Assembly (NCBI RefSeq): GCF_023617245.1
Contig: NZ_CP067396.1
Span: forward strand, 1,550,001 to 1,614,000
Direction: 5' to 3'
DNA from: Lysobacter enzymogenes
Lineage (GTDB): Bacteria > Pseudomonadota > Gammaproteobacteria > Xanthomonadales > Xanthomonadaceae
DNA length: 64,000 nucleotides
The notes under the pieces were generated by a model. The model worked only from the letters and a program-made list of their open reading frames with translations. It did not search any database and was not told where the DNA came from. Within the stretch, counting starts at the first letter, position 1, and the number at the start of each line of letters is the position of its first letter. Below, one piece after another: positions 47,121 to 64,000 of the stretch. A program made the position numbers and the translations under genes.

Positions 47121-48311
47121 ATGGCCAAGGGTAAGTTCGAGCGCACCAAGCCGCACGTGAACGTCGGCACGATCGGTCACGTCGACCACGGCAAGACCAC
47201 GCTGACGGCCGCTCTGACCAAGGTCGGCGCCGAGCGTTTCGGTGGCGAGTTCAAGGCGTACGACGCGATCGACGCGGCGCCGGAAGAGAAGGCTCGCGGC
47301 ATCACGATCTCGACGGCTCACGTCGAGTACGAAAGCCCGAACCGTCACTACGCCCACGTGGACTGCCCGGGCCACGCCGACTACGTGAAGAACATGATCA
47401 CGGGTGCGGCGCAGATGGACGGCGCGATCCTGGTGTGCTCGGCCGCTGACGGCCCGATGCCGCAGACGCGCGAACATATCCTGCTGTCGCGTCAGGTCGG
47501 CGTGCCGTACATCGTCGTGTTCCTGAACAAGGCCGACATGGTGGACGACGCCGAGCTGCTCGAGCTGGTCGAGATGGAAGTGCGCGAGCTGCTGTCGAAG
47601 TACGAGTTCCCGGGCGACGACACCCCGATCATCCACGGTTCGGCCCGTCTGGCGCTGGAAGGCGACCAGAGCGACATCGGCGTGCCGGCGATCATCAAGC
47701 TGGTCGAGGCGCTGGACAGCTTCATTCCGGAGCCGGAGCGCGCGATCGACAAGCCGTTCCTGATGCCGGTGGAAGACGTGTTCTCGATCTCGGGCCGCGG
47801 CACCGTGGTGACCGGCCGTATCGAGCGCGGCATCATCAAGGTGGGCGACGAAATCGAAATCGTCGGCATCCGTCCGACCCAGAAGACCACGGTCACCGGC
47901 GTCGAGATGTTCCGCAAGCTGCTGGATCAGGGCCAGGCGGGCGACAACGCGGGCCTGCTGCTGCGCGGCACCAAGCGCGACGACGTGGAGCGCGGCCAGG
48001 TGCTGGCGAAGCCGGGTTCGATCACCCCGCACACCGAGTTCGAGGGCGAGGTGTACGTGCTGTCGAAGGACGAAGGCGGCCGCCACACCCCGTTCTTCAA
48101 GGGCTACCGTCCGCAGTTCTACTTCCGCACCACCGACATCACCGGCGCGTGCCAGCTGCCGGAAGGCGTCGAGATGGTGATGCCGGGCGACAACGTGAAG
48201 ATGGTGGTCACGCTGATCAACCCGGTGGCGATGGACGAAGGCCTGCGCTTCGCGATCCGCGAAGGCGGTCGTACCGTCGGCGCCGGCGTGGTGTCGAAGA
48301 TCGTCAAGTAA
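47121..48311 (+). CDS. tuf: Elongation factor Tu
   Basis: The 396-residue GTPase brings aminoacyl-tRNA to the ribosome. All G motifs are present: GHVDHGKTTL, DAAPEEKARGITIS, DCPGHADYVKNMI, FLNKADMV and GSAR. Domain 2/3 sequences (SISGRGTVVTGRIERG, YRPQFYFRTTDITG) are intact. Co-transcription with the three upstream tRNAs is likely. Confidence 0.99.
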   Translation: MAKGKFERTKPHVNVGTIGHVDHGKTTLTAALTKVGAERFGGEFKAYDAIDAAPEEKARGITISTAHVEYESPNRHYAHVDCPGHADYVKNMITGAAQMDGAILVCSAADGPMPQTREHILLSRQVGVPYIVVFLNKADMVDDAELLELVEMEVRELLSKYEFPGDDTPIIHGSARLALEGDQSDIGVPAIIKLVEALDSFIPEPERAIDKPFLMPVEDVFSISGRGTVVTGRIERGIIKVGDEIEIVGIRPTQKTTVTGVEMFRKLLDQGQAGDNAGLLLRGTKRDDVERGQVLAKPGSITPHTEFEGEVYVLSKDEGGRHTPFFKGYRPQFYFRTTDITGACQLPEGVEMVMPGDNVKMVVTLINPVAMDEGLRFAIREGGRTVGAGVVSKIVK

Positions 48312-48356
48312 TCGTTGCACCCCGCGGCGGCCCCAGGGTCGCCGCAGGCCGCGAAC

Positions 48357-48390
48357 GGCGGGCCGGCAACCCGGTCCGCCTTCGTTGTTT
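48357..48390 (+). terminator. Probable terminator after tuf
   Basis: A 10-bp stem with one G-T pair (GGCGGGCCGG/CCGGTCCGCC), loop CAAC, then TTCGTTGTTT. Confidence 0.65.
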
Positions 48391-48489
48391 AGGGCGCCCT
48401 GTTTCGTGGCGACCGGTTTTCGATGACAATGGCCGGCCGGCGGCTCTGCCCCTTGAAGGGCGCCGATCCGGACCCGAGATTTCAGACGT

Positions 48490-48565
<76 letters not shown>

Positions 48566-48661
48566 CCTATTACCGAGCCGGTTCGGACGACCCGGCGACT
48601 GGCAAGCCATTGAAAGGGCCGCGCAGGATGGGCGGGCTTTCGCGAGGGAATCGCCCTGAGA

Positions 48662-49045
48662 ATGAACAGCAAGGCCGAACAGCACAAATCCAGCGGCGGC
48701 AACGCCGGCGACCTCGTCAAGTACGTGCTGGCCCTCGCGCTGGCCGCCGGCGGGGTGTTCGCCTATATCTGGTTCGAGAACTGGAGCGGCCCGTTGCGCG
48801 CCGCCGTGGTCGTGGCCGGTCTGGTCGCGGGCGCCGCGGTGTTCATGTTGTCGGCCAAGGGCGCCCAGACCCGCGAGTTCCTGTCCGAGTCGCGCTTCGA
48901 GCTGCGCAAGGTGGTCTGGCCGACCCGCGACGAAGCCCTTAAGACCACCTGGGTGGTCATGGTTGCGGTGCTGATCCTGAGCCTGATCCTGTCCGGTTTC
49001 GACTGGGTGATCCAGGCTGCGGTCAAGTTCCTGCTGGCGCGCTGA
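48662..49045 (+). CDS. secE: Preprotein translocase subunit SecE
   Basis: The 127-residue inner-membrane subunit of SecYEG has three hydrophobic segments (VLALALAAGGVFAYIWF, AAVVVAGLVAGAAVFMLSA, VVMVAVLILSLILSGFDWVI), as in gammaproteobacterial SecE, and the conserved amphipathic helix with ELRKVVWPTRDEALKTT. It is followed by nusG 13 bases on. Confidence 0.97.
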   Translation: MNSKAEQHKSSGGNAGDLVKYVLALALAAGGVFAYIWFENWSGPLRAAVVVAGLVAGAAVFMLSAKGAQTREFLSESRFELRKVVWPTRDEALKTTWVVMVAVLILSLILSGFDWVIQAAVKFLLAR

Positions 49046-49058
49046 GGACGCTGAGGAG

Positions 49059-49643
49059 ATGACCGAGTTGAATACGCAAGAAAACAAGCGCTGGTACGTG
49101 GTCCACGCCTATTCCGGCTTCGAGAAGTCGGTGGCCCAGGCCCTGCGCGACCGCATCGTCCGCTTCGAGATGACCGACCGCTTCGGCGAAGTGCTGGTCC
49201 CGACCGAAGAGGTCGTGGAAATGCGCTCCGGCCAGAAGCGCCGCTCCGAGCGCAAGTTTTTCCCGGGCTATGTCCTGGTCCAGATCGCCACTCACGACGA
49301 GGCGGGCATTCCCCGCATCGACAGCGAGAGCTGGCACCTGATCAAGGAAACCCCGAAGGTCATGGGTTTCATCGGCGGCACCGCCGACCGCCCGCTGCCG
49401 ATCCAGGACGTCGAGGCCGACCGCATCCTGCAGCGCGTTCAGGAAGGCGTCGAAAAGCCGCGTCCGAAGGTGCTGTTCGAGCCGGGCGAGATGGTCCGCG
49501 TCATCGACGGCCCGTTCGTCGACTTCAACGGCGTGGTCGAAGAGATCAACTACGAAAAGAGCCGCCTGCGCGTCGCGGTGCTCATTTTCGGCCGCTCGAC
49601 CCCGGTCGAGCTGGAATTCGGCCAGGTCGAAAAGGCCACCTGA
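49059..49643 (+). CDS. nusG: Transcription termination/antitermination factor NusG
   Basis: The 194-residue protein has an NGN domain (RWYVVHAYSGFEKSVAQALR, RKFFPGYVLVQI) and a C-terminal KOW domain (FEPGEMVRVIDGPFVDFNGV). It links RNA polymerase to Rho and ribosomes. It forms one unit with secE. Confidence 0.98.
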   Translation: MTELNTQENKRWYVVHAYSGFEKSVAQALRDRIVRFEMTDRFGEVLVPTEEVVEMRSGQKRRSERKFFPGYVLVQIATHDEAGIPRIDSESWHLIKETPKVMGFIGGTADRPLPIQDVEADRILQRVQEGVEKPRPKVLFEPGEMVRVIDGPFVDFNGVVEEINYEKSRLRVAVLIFGRSTPVELEFGQVEKAT

Positions 49644-49704
49644 GCCGGGTGGGGCGCCCGCGCCGGCCCCGCCGGCCGGCTGCGCCCTACGCCCCAAAAC
49701 CTGA

Positions 49705-49875
49705 TATAGTGTGCGGCTCGCTACCCGGCAGGGTGGCAGCCTCAACCGACCAGCCGCCCCGGATCAATCCACGGGCGGCTGTTCGCGCGACAGAAAACGC
49801 GATGCCGGAACGCGCGATTTCCGGCCCGATGGGGAGCCTGGGGTCTTAAGGCGCTAGCACCCGGAGAGCACATCA
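49705..49875 (+). promoter_or_regulatory. rplK leader with candidate -10 (TATAGT)
   Basis: TATAGT (49705-49710) is a good -10 element but no clear -35 is seen. About 160 bases of leader follow, with GC hairpins (for example CAGCCGCCCC/GGGCGGCTG, 49750-49781). In enterobacteria L1 represses rplKA through a site near this start; a similar site here is inferred only from position. Confidence 0.45.
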
Positions 49876-50304
49876 ATGGCAAAGAAAGTAGTCGGCTACA
49901 TCAAGCTGCAGGTCAAGGCCGGTCAGGCCAACCCCTCGCCGCCGGTCGGTCCTGCGCTGGGTCAGCGCGGCCTGAACATCATGGAGTTCTGCAAGGCGTT
50001 CAACGCCGCGACCTCCAAGCTCGAGCCGGGTCTGCCGACCCCGGTCATCATCACGGCCTACTCGGACCGTACCTTCACCTTCGTCACCAAGTCGACCCCG
50101 GCTTCGGTGCTGCTGAAGAAGGCCGCCGGCATCACCTCCGGTTCCAAGCGCCCGAACACCGACAAGGTGGGCAAGGTCACCCGCGCCCAGCTGGAAGCCA
50201 TCGCCAAGCAGAAGGAAGCCGACCTGACGGCGGCCGACCTGGATGCCGCGGTGAAGACGATCGCGGGCTCGGCCCGCAGCATGGGCCTGGTGGTGGAGGG
50301 TTAA
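49876..50304 (+). CDS. rplK: 50S ribosomal protein L11
   Basis: The 142-residue protein shows L11 signatures (GYIKLQVKAGQANPSPPVGP, ALGQRGLNIMEFCKAFNA, GSARSMGLVVEG). It forms the GTPase-associated centre stalk base and is read together with rplA three bases downstream. Confidence 0.99.
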   Translation: MAKKVVGYIKLQVKAGQANPSPPVGPALGQRGLNIMEFCKAFNAATSKLEPGLPTPVIITAYSDRTFTFVTKSTPASVLLKKAAGITSGSKRPNTDKVGKVTRAQLEAIAKQKEADLTAADLDAAVKTIAGSARSMGLVVEG

Positions 50305-50307
50305 GAC

Positions 50308-51006
50308 ATGGCAATGAACAAGCGCGAAAAGGCCATCAAGGCAGCCGTCGTTCCGGGTAAGGCGTACGCCTTCGAAGACGCGGTGAAGATCGTCAAGACC
50401 ACCACCAAGGCCAAGTTCGTCGAGTCCGTCGACGTCGCCGTGCGCCTGGGCGTGGATGCGAAGAAGTCCGACCAGCAGGTGCGCGGCTCGACCGTGCTGC
50501 CGGCCGGCACCGGCAAGACCGTGCGCGTGGCGGTGTTCGCCCCCGCCGGCGCCAAGGCCGACGAGGCCCTGGCCGCGGGCGCCGAAGCCGTCGGCATGGA
50601 CGACCTGGCCGAGAAGATGCAGGCCGGCGACCTGAACTACGACGTGGTCATCGCCACCCCGGACGCGATGCGCGTGGTCGGTAAGCTCGGCCAGGTGCTC
50701 GGCCCGCGCGGCCTGATGCCGAACCCGAAGGTCGGCACCGTGTCGCCGAACCCGGCCGAGGCGGTCAAGAACGCCAAGGGCGGCCAGGTCCGTTACCGCA
50801 CCGACAAGGCCGGCATCATCCACTGCACCATCGGCAAGGTCTCGTTCGAAGACGGTTCGCTGAAGGACAACCTGCAGGCGCTGCTGATGGACCTGATCAA
50901 GGCCAAGCCGTCGACCTCCAAGGGCCAGTACCTGCAGAAGGTCTCGATCAGCTCGACCATGGGTCCGGGCGTGATCGTCGACCAGGCTTCGCTGACGCTC
51001 AAGTAA
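50308..51006 (+). CDS. rplA: 50S ribosomal protein L1
   Basis: The 232-residue L1 stalk protein, and in relatives the repressor of its own operon, contains VDVAVRLGVDAKKSDQQVRG, LGPRGLMPNPKVGTVSPN and GQVRYRTDKAGIIHCTIGKV. A second ATG six bases downstream is possible, but GGAGGG fits either. Confidence 0.99.
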   Translation: MAMNKREKAIKAAVVPGKAYAFEDAVKIVKTTTKAKFVESVDVAVRLGVDAKKSDQQVRGSTVLPAGTGKTVRVAVFAPAGAKADEALAAGAEAVGMDDLAEKMQAGDLNYDVVIATPDAMRVVGKLGQVLGPRGLMPNPKVGTVSPNPAEAVKNAKGGQVRYRTDKAGIIHCTIGKVSFEDGSLKDNLQALLMDLIKAKPSTSKGQYLQKVSISSTMGPGVIVDQASLTLK

Positions 51007-51015
51007 TCGAATCAC

Positions 51016-51107
51016 AGGAGTGAGCGAAGAGAAGTTGAGGAGTGAGCGAACAGCCGCATTCGCTCCCACTCGTTTCTCTCTTCTCCCAACTCGCTCCTAG
51101 CTTTTTG
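51016..51107 (+). terminator. Long imperfect hairpin between rplA and rplJ
   Basis: Purine words AGGAGTGAGCGAAGAGAAG and GAGGAGTGAGCGA are answered by CGCTCCCACTCG and CTCTTCTCCCAACTCGCTCC, then CTTTTT. It looks like an attenuator or terminator built from iterated words. Confidence 0.55.
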
Positions 51108-51494
51108 AGGGCATCGCCGAGGGGCAACCCGACGCGATAGCCGTCAAAGACCGCAGGCGCGGTCAGCGCGTACCGACGACGGGCACGGAAGCTCGACACG
51201 GCAAGGAGTCGCCGTCGGTGCAAGCGAGACCGCTTAATTCGGACTCTTCGGAGCCGTGCCGGCGCAGATGGTGCCCCTTACTGGAATTTTTTCAGGAAAG
51301 GCCACCACCCGGGACGCTTTCGGGCGTCCCCGGCGACAAGGACGGTCGCCGCCCAGGACCGCAAGCGGCAGGAGCCGCGAGCGGAGTCAATAAGGCTGGG
51401 AATGGGGAACGCGGATCGGGACGTCGGGCGGAGCGAAAGCTCGGTCCCCGGCGTCCGGCTCCCGCCCTCGATTCCCGGCTTTCGGAGGAGTGCA
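51108..51494 (+). promoter_or_regulatory. Long rplJ leader without a gene
   Basis: These 387 bases contain several hairpins (for example CCGCAGGCGCGG at 51151 and GGGACGCTTTCGGGCGTCCC near 51311) but no credible gene. In other bacteria L10-L7/L12 binds such a leader to repress rplJL; I infer an equivalent here from position and structure only. Confidence 0.45.
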
Positions 51495-52028
51495 ATGGCT
51501 CTCAATCTGTCTCAGAAGCAAGAAGTAGTCGCCGAGCTGGCAGAAGTCGCCGCGAAGGCCCACTCCTTGATTGCAGCCGAGTACGCGGGCATCACGGTCG
51601 GCCAGCTGACCGCGATGCGCAAGAAGGCTCGCGAAACCGGTGTGTACTTGCGTGTCGTCAAGAACACCCTGGCCTCGCGCGCCGTCGCCGGTACCGAATT
51701 CGAGTGCGTCCAAGACAAGCTCGTCGGTCCGCTGCTGTACGCGTTCTCGGTGGACGAACCCGGCGCCGCCGGCCGTCTGATCAAGGAATTCGCCAAGGGC
51801 AACGACAAGCTCAAGGCTCAGGTCGTCGCCGTGGGCGGTCAGGTCTATCCGGCCAGCCACGTCGAAGTCCTGGCCTCGCTGCCGACCCTGGACCAGGCGC
51901 TGTCGATGTTGGCGCGCGTGCTGTCCGAACCCGCCGCGATGTTCGCCCGCGCCGTCAAGGCCGTGGCCGACCAGCAGGGCGGCGGCGAAGTCGCAGCCGA
52001 AGCTCCGGCCGAAGCGGAACCGGCGTAA
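51495..52028 (+). CDS. rplJ: 50S ribosomal protein L10
   Basis: The 177-residue protein anchors L7/L12 to the stalk. ATG 51495 follows GGAGGAG. Typical sequences are MALNLSQKQEVVAELAEVAA, EYAGITVGQLTAMRKKAR, VVKNTLASRA and a C-terminal helix ending in an Ala/Glu-rich tail. Confidence 0.98.
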   Translation: MALNLSQKQEVVAELAEVAAKAHSLIAAEYAGITVGQLTAMRKKARETGVYLRVVKNTLASRAVAGTEFECVQDKLVGPLLYAFSVDEPGAAGRLIKEFAKGNDKLKAQVVAVGGQVYPASHVEVLASLPTLDQALSMLARVLSEPAAMFARAVKAVADQQGGGEVAAEAPAEAEPA

Positions 52029-52100
52029 TCGCCGCACCGTCTTCGCGACCGCTTCACTGAACCCGATTCGTAAGATCAAATTTTCCTGAGGTTAAACACA

Positions 52101-52472
52101 ATGTCCCTGTCCAACGAACAGATCGTCGACGCCATCGCCGAAAAGAGCCTGATGGAAGTCATGGAACTCGTCCGCGCGATCGAAGAGAAGTTCGGCGTCT
52201 CCGCCGCCGCTCCGGTCGTCGCCGGCGTCGCCGCCGAAGCCGCCGCGCCGGTCGAAGAGCAGACCGAGTTCACCGTCGTGCTGAAGGCCGCCGGCGAGAA
52301 GAAGGTCGAAGTCATCAAGGCCGTCCGCGCCATCACCGGCCTGGGCCTGAAGGAAGCCAAGGACCTGGTCGAAGGCGCTCCGCAGAACGTCAAGGAAGCC
52401 GTCTCCAAGGACGACGCTGCCAAGATGAAGAAGGACCTCGAAGCCGCTGGTGCGACCGTCGAAGTCAAGTAA
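52101..52472 (+). CDS. rplL: 50S ribosomal protein L7/L12
   Basis: The 123-residue stalk protein has an N-terminal dimer domain (IVDAIAEKSLMEVMELVRAI), an Ala-rich hinge (APVVAGVAAEAAAPVEE) and a C-terminal factor-binding domain (KVEVIKAVRAITGLGLKEAK). Confidence 0.99.
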   Translation: MSLSNEQIVDAIAEKSLMEVMELVRAIEEKFGVSAAAPVVAGVAAEAAAPVEEQTEFTVVLKAAGEKKVEVIKAVRAITGLGLKEAKDLVEGAPQNVKEAVSKDDAAKMKKDLEAAGATVEVK

Positions 52473-52513
52473 GCCGTACTTGCGTCGCCGGTTCGTATTG
52501 GCGACCAACCGAA

Positions 52514-52537
52514 GGCTGGGGGCGAAAGCCCCCGGCC
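52514..52537 (+). promoter_or_regulatory. Strong hairpin between rplL and rpoB (attenuator or processing site)
   Basis: GGCTGGGGGC-GAAA-GCCCCCGGCC forms a 10-bp stem with a GAAA loop, 41 bases after rplL, followed by only TTT. In E. coli the same gap holds a partial terminator and an RNase III site; a similar role is inferred. The rest of the 318-base gap has no gene. Confidence 0.6.
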
Positions 52538-52790
52538 TTTGGCCGTTGTAGCGGGATCGCGCATTCCGGATCGGTTCGAGGTTTTTTCTACGATCCGCGT
52601 CCCGTCGTCGTGAGTTGTCAGTCGGAAGTAGCGGGAGAAGGCGTGCTGGTGCCGGCAATACCAGCGACTTCCCACTGGCAATTTTTGCTTTTCAGTCATT
52701 AGTCCCCCGAACCGCGGACGCGCGGTTCGCCCGGAAAGCGCCGGCAAGCGGCTTTCCCGGCCCATTAGCTAATCGAGGCGGTAGCTCACC

Positions 52791-56954
<4,164 letters not shown>

Positions 56955-56970
56955 GGCAAGCGCAGGCGAC

Positions 56971-57040
56971 AGAGAGCCGGCGGCGAAGGGAATGGCGGCG
57001 TAACGCGCGATCCCTCCGCTCCTCCCGGCTCCCTCTCTCC
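56971..57040. repeat. Iterated-word imperfect hairpin between rpoB and rpoC
   Basis: AGAGAGCCGGCGGCGAAGGG is answered by TCCCTCCGCTCCTCCCGGCT and CCCTCTCT. No T run follows, so read-through into rpoC is expected. Confidence 0.5.
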
Positions 57041-57096
57041 CGCCCTGGTTTTTCCCTCGCTTCTCCCCGACGAATTCCTCCGATTGGAGTAAAGAA

Positions 57097-61320
<4,224 letters not shown>

Positions 61321-61385
61321 GCAAGCGTCCGCCGCATCCCGGTCCGGCCGTCAGGCCGGATCGGGGCCGGCAACGAGGTTCCACG

Positions 61386-61417
61386 CAAGGCGGGCAGCGA
61401 TGCCCGCCTTGTTTTTT
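61386..61417 (+). terminator. Rho-independent terminator of the rpoBC operon
   Basis: A perfect 11-bp stem (CAAGGCGGGCA/TGCCCGCCTTG), loop GCGA, then six T. Confidence 0.95.
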
Positions 61418-61657
61418 GCCCGCGCGTCGCGCGGCGCCCGCGTGGACATGACGGCGGGCCAGGCGGGTCGGGGCTGGCAAGTCCGGCAAAACATGCTAGA
61501 CTCGCGGATCGGATTGGGCCCGTATGGGTCGCATCCCAGATCACGAAATTAGGCGCAGGGAGCGCCTAGTGTTCGGCCCAGGGTAGGGCGGGATCATCGA
61601 ATAAGGAAACGAAACTGGCGCCTACGGCGTCGGTTCCGCCTGTTCGCGCTGCCTGCG

Positions 61658-61687
61658 TTGACGGAAACGTTAAGCGCGGGCTATACT
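61658..61687 (+). promoter_or_regulatory. Sigma70 promoter of the rpsL operon
   Basis: TTGACG (61658-61663), an 18-base spacer and TATACT (61682-61687), 85 bases before rpsL. The stretch 61418-61657 shows no gene; a second -10-like TAGACT at about 61498 lacks a good -35. Confidence 0.8.
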
Positions 61688-61771
61688 TTTTCGTCTCGGC
61701 AGGTCGGGTGCTATCGGCTTGCCGTTCGTTTCTCACGAAGCGGCCGCCCGGCCCTTAAACAAGAGTTCCAG

Positions 61772-62146
61772 ATGGCAACCATCAATCAGCTCGTCCGCAA
61801 GCCGCGGCAGGCAGCTACCTACAAGAGCACCTCGCCGGCGCTCGCCAACTGCCCGCAGCGCCGCGGCGTCTGCACCCGCGTGTACACCACCACCCCGAAG
61901 AAGCCGAACTCGGCTCTGCGCAAGGTCGCCAAGGTGCGCCTGACCAACGGTTACGAAGTCATTTCGTACATCGGCGGCGAAGGCCACAACCTGCAGGAGC
62001 ACTCGGTCGTGCTGATCCGCGGCGGCCGCGTGAAGGACCTGCCGGGCGTGCGCTACCACACCGTGCGCGGCTCGCTCGACGCCGCCGGCGTCGCCAAGCG
62101 TCGCCAGAGCCGTTCCAAGTACGGCGCCAAGCGTCCGAAGTCCTAA
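61772..62146 (+). CDS. rpsL: 30S ribosomal protein S12
   Basis: The 124-residue decoding-centre protein has Lys43 in TTPKKPNSALRKV and the loop GGRVKDLPGVRYHTVRG, the sequences of streptomycin-sensitive S12. ATG 61772 gives the normal MATINQLVRKPR start. Confidence 0.99.
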   Translation: MATINQLVRKPRQAATYKSTSPALANCPQRRGVCTRVYTTTPKKPNSALRKVAKVRLTNGYEVISYIGGEGHNLQEHSVVLIRGGRVKDLPGVRYHTVRGSLDAAGVAKRRQSRSKYGAKRPKS

Positions 62147-62226
62147 TCGCGTCGATGCCCGGCGCGCCCAAGGCGCCGCCACCCGCAACCACGCACGTTC
62201 AAGAATCACGAGAATAGGTACGCACC

Positions 62227-62694
62227 ATGTCGCGTAAAGGCTCCGCCCCGCAGCGTTCGATCCTGCCCGATCCCAAGCACGGCAGCGAAACGATCGCGCG
62301 TTTCATCAATATGGTCATGCAGAGCGGCAAGAAGTCGGTCGCCGAGAAGATCGTCTACGGCGCGATGGACGTCATCGGCGAGAAGAATCCCAACGCCCTG
62401 GAACTGGTCGAGAAGGCCCTGACCAACGTGTCCCCGTCGGTCGAGGTGAAGTCCCGCCGCGTCGGCGGCGCCACCTACCAGGTGCCGGTCGAAGTGCGCT
62501 CCTCGCGCCGCGTCGCCCTGGCGATGCGCTGGCTGATCGACTCCGCGCGCAAGCGCGGCGAGAGCTCGATGCCGCGCAAGCTGGCCGCCGAGCTGCTGGA
62601 CGCTTCCGAGAACCGCGGCGCGGCGATCAAGAAGCGCGAAGAGACTCATCGCATGGCGGAAGCGAACCGCGCGTTCGCGCACTACCGCTGGTGA
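62227..62694 (+). CDS. rpsG: 30S ribosomal protein S7
   Basis: The 155-residue S7 nucleates assembly of the 30S head. Signature sequences include MSRKGSAPQRSILPDPKHGS, VEVKSRRVGGATYQVPVEVR and RKRGESSMPRKLAAELLDAS. Confidence 0.99.
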   Translation: MSRKGSAPQRSILPDPKHGSETIARFINMVMQSGKKSVAEKIVYGAMDVIGEKNPNALELVEKALTNVSPSVEVKSRRVGGATYQVPVEVRSSRRVALAMRWLIDSARKRGESSMPRKLAAELLDASENRGAAIKKREETHRMAEANRAFAHYRW

Positions 62695-62772
62695 TCTAGT
62701 CGCCCTGGCGACAGGGTCTTCGCAACATCCGCATGTGATGTTGCCGCGGCGGCGTGACAGCCGCCTTGCGAA

Positions 62773-62801
62773 CCGGAGGCCGCCGATAAGGCGGCGTCCG
62801 G
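62773..62801 (+). promoter_or_regulatory. Hairpin in the rpsG-fusA gap
   Basis: CCGGAGGCCGCC-GATAA-GGCGGCGTCCGG forms a stem with one mismatch, 35 bases before the fusA start; no T run. It may affect fusA translation or processing. Confidence 0.45.
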
Positions 62802-62835
62802 CCATCTGGAATTCGAAAACTTACGAGAGGGTCCC

Positions 62836-64000
<1,165 letters not shown>

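Overview
This 64 kb, very GC-rich window comes from a member of the Xanthomonadaceae, most probably Lysobacter. One predicted protein (11226-13241) carries the catalytic and specificity residues of Achromobacter protease I/LysC, whose source strain is now placed in Lysobacter. REP-type intergenic repeats of the kinds common in xanthomonads are scattered through the accessory regions, and the housekeeping gene order is gammaproteobacterial.

Region 1 (1-20089) is an array of secreted peptidases, all on the + strand: the end of one P-domain protein, two S8 subtilases, a small lipoprotein that is essentially a free I9 subtilase-propeptide domain, a reprolysin-like zinc metalloprotease, two lysyl endopeptidases, an M14 carboxypeptidase and two M28 aminopeptidases. 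Most have a signal peptide, a propeptide, a catalytic domain, and then PKD and/or C-terminal P (proprotein convertase) domains. Each gene has its own upstream region and most end in a strong intrinsic terminator, so they look like separate transcription units. Several upstream regions share a CRP/Clp-like half-site pair (CATGA-N6-TCACG or CGTGA-N6-TCACA). Together the enzymes cover endo-, carboxy- and aminopeptidase steps of extracellular protein digestion.

Region 2 (20090-36640) is mixed. It holds a lipoprotein, a short asparaginase-like protein, DUF2069 and WrbA genes, then YihY, a TlpA-like thioredoxin lipoprotein and acylphosphatase in one overlapping operon, and an orphan DUF1990-like protein. 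Next come a DUF2145 operon divergent from a helix-turn-helix regulator with a palindrome between them, the moaB-HTH-ppk2 operon, a heme oxygenase-bacteriophytochrome pair whose phytochrome has no kinase domain, and a GNAT-OGT pair.

Region 3 (36640-46537) is conserved housekeeping: prfA and hemA on the minus strand, then a TPR lipoprotein, lolB, ispE, tRNA-Gln, prs, rplY, pth and ychF on the plus strand.

Region 4 (46622-64000) is the tRNA(Tyr-Gly-Thr)-tuf, tRNA-Trp-secE-nusG, rplKA, rplJL, rpoBC and rpsL-rpsG-fusA transcription and translation cluster, with a clear sigma70 promoter before the tRNAs and another before rpsL, and a strong terminator after rpoC. fusA runs off the window end.
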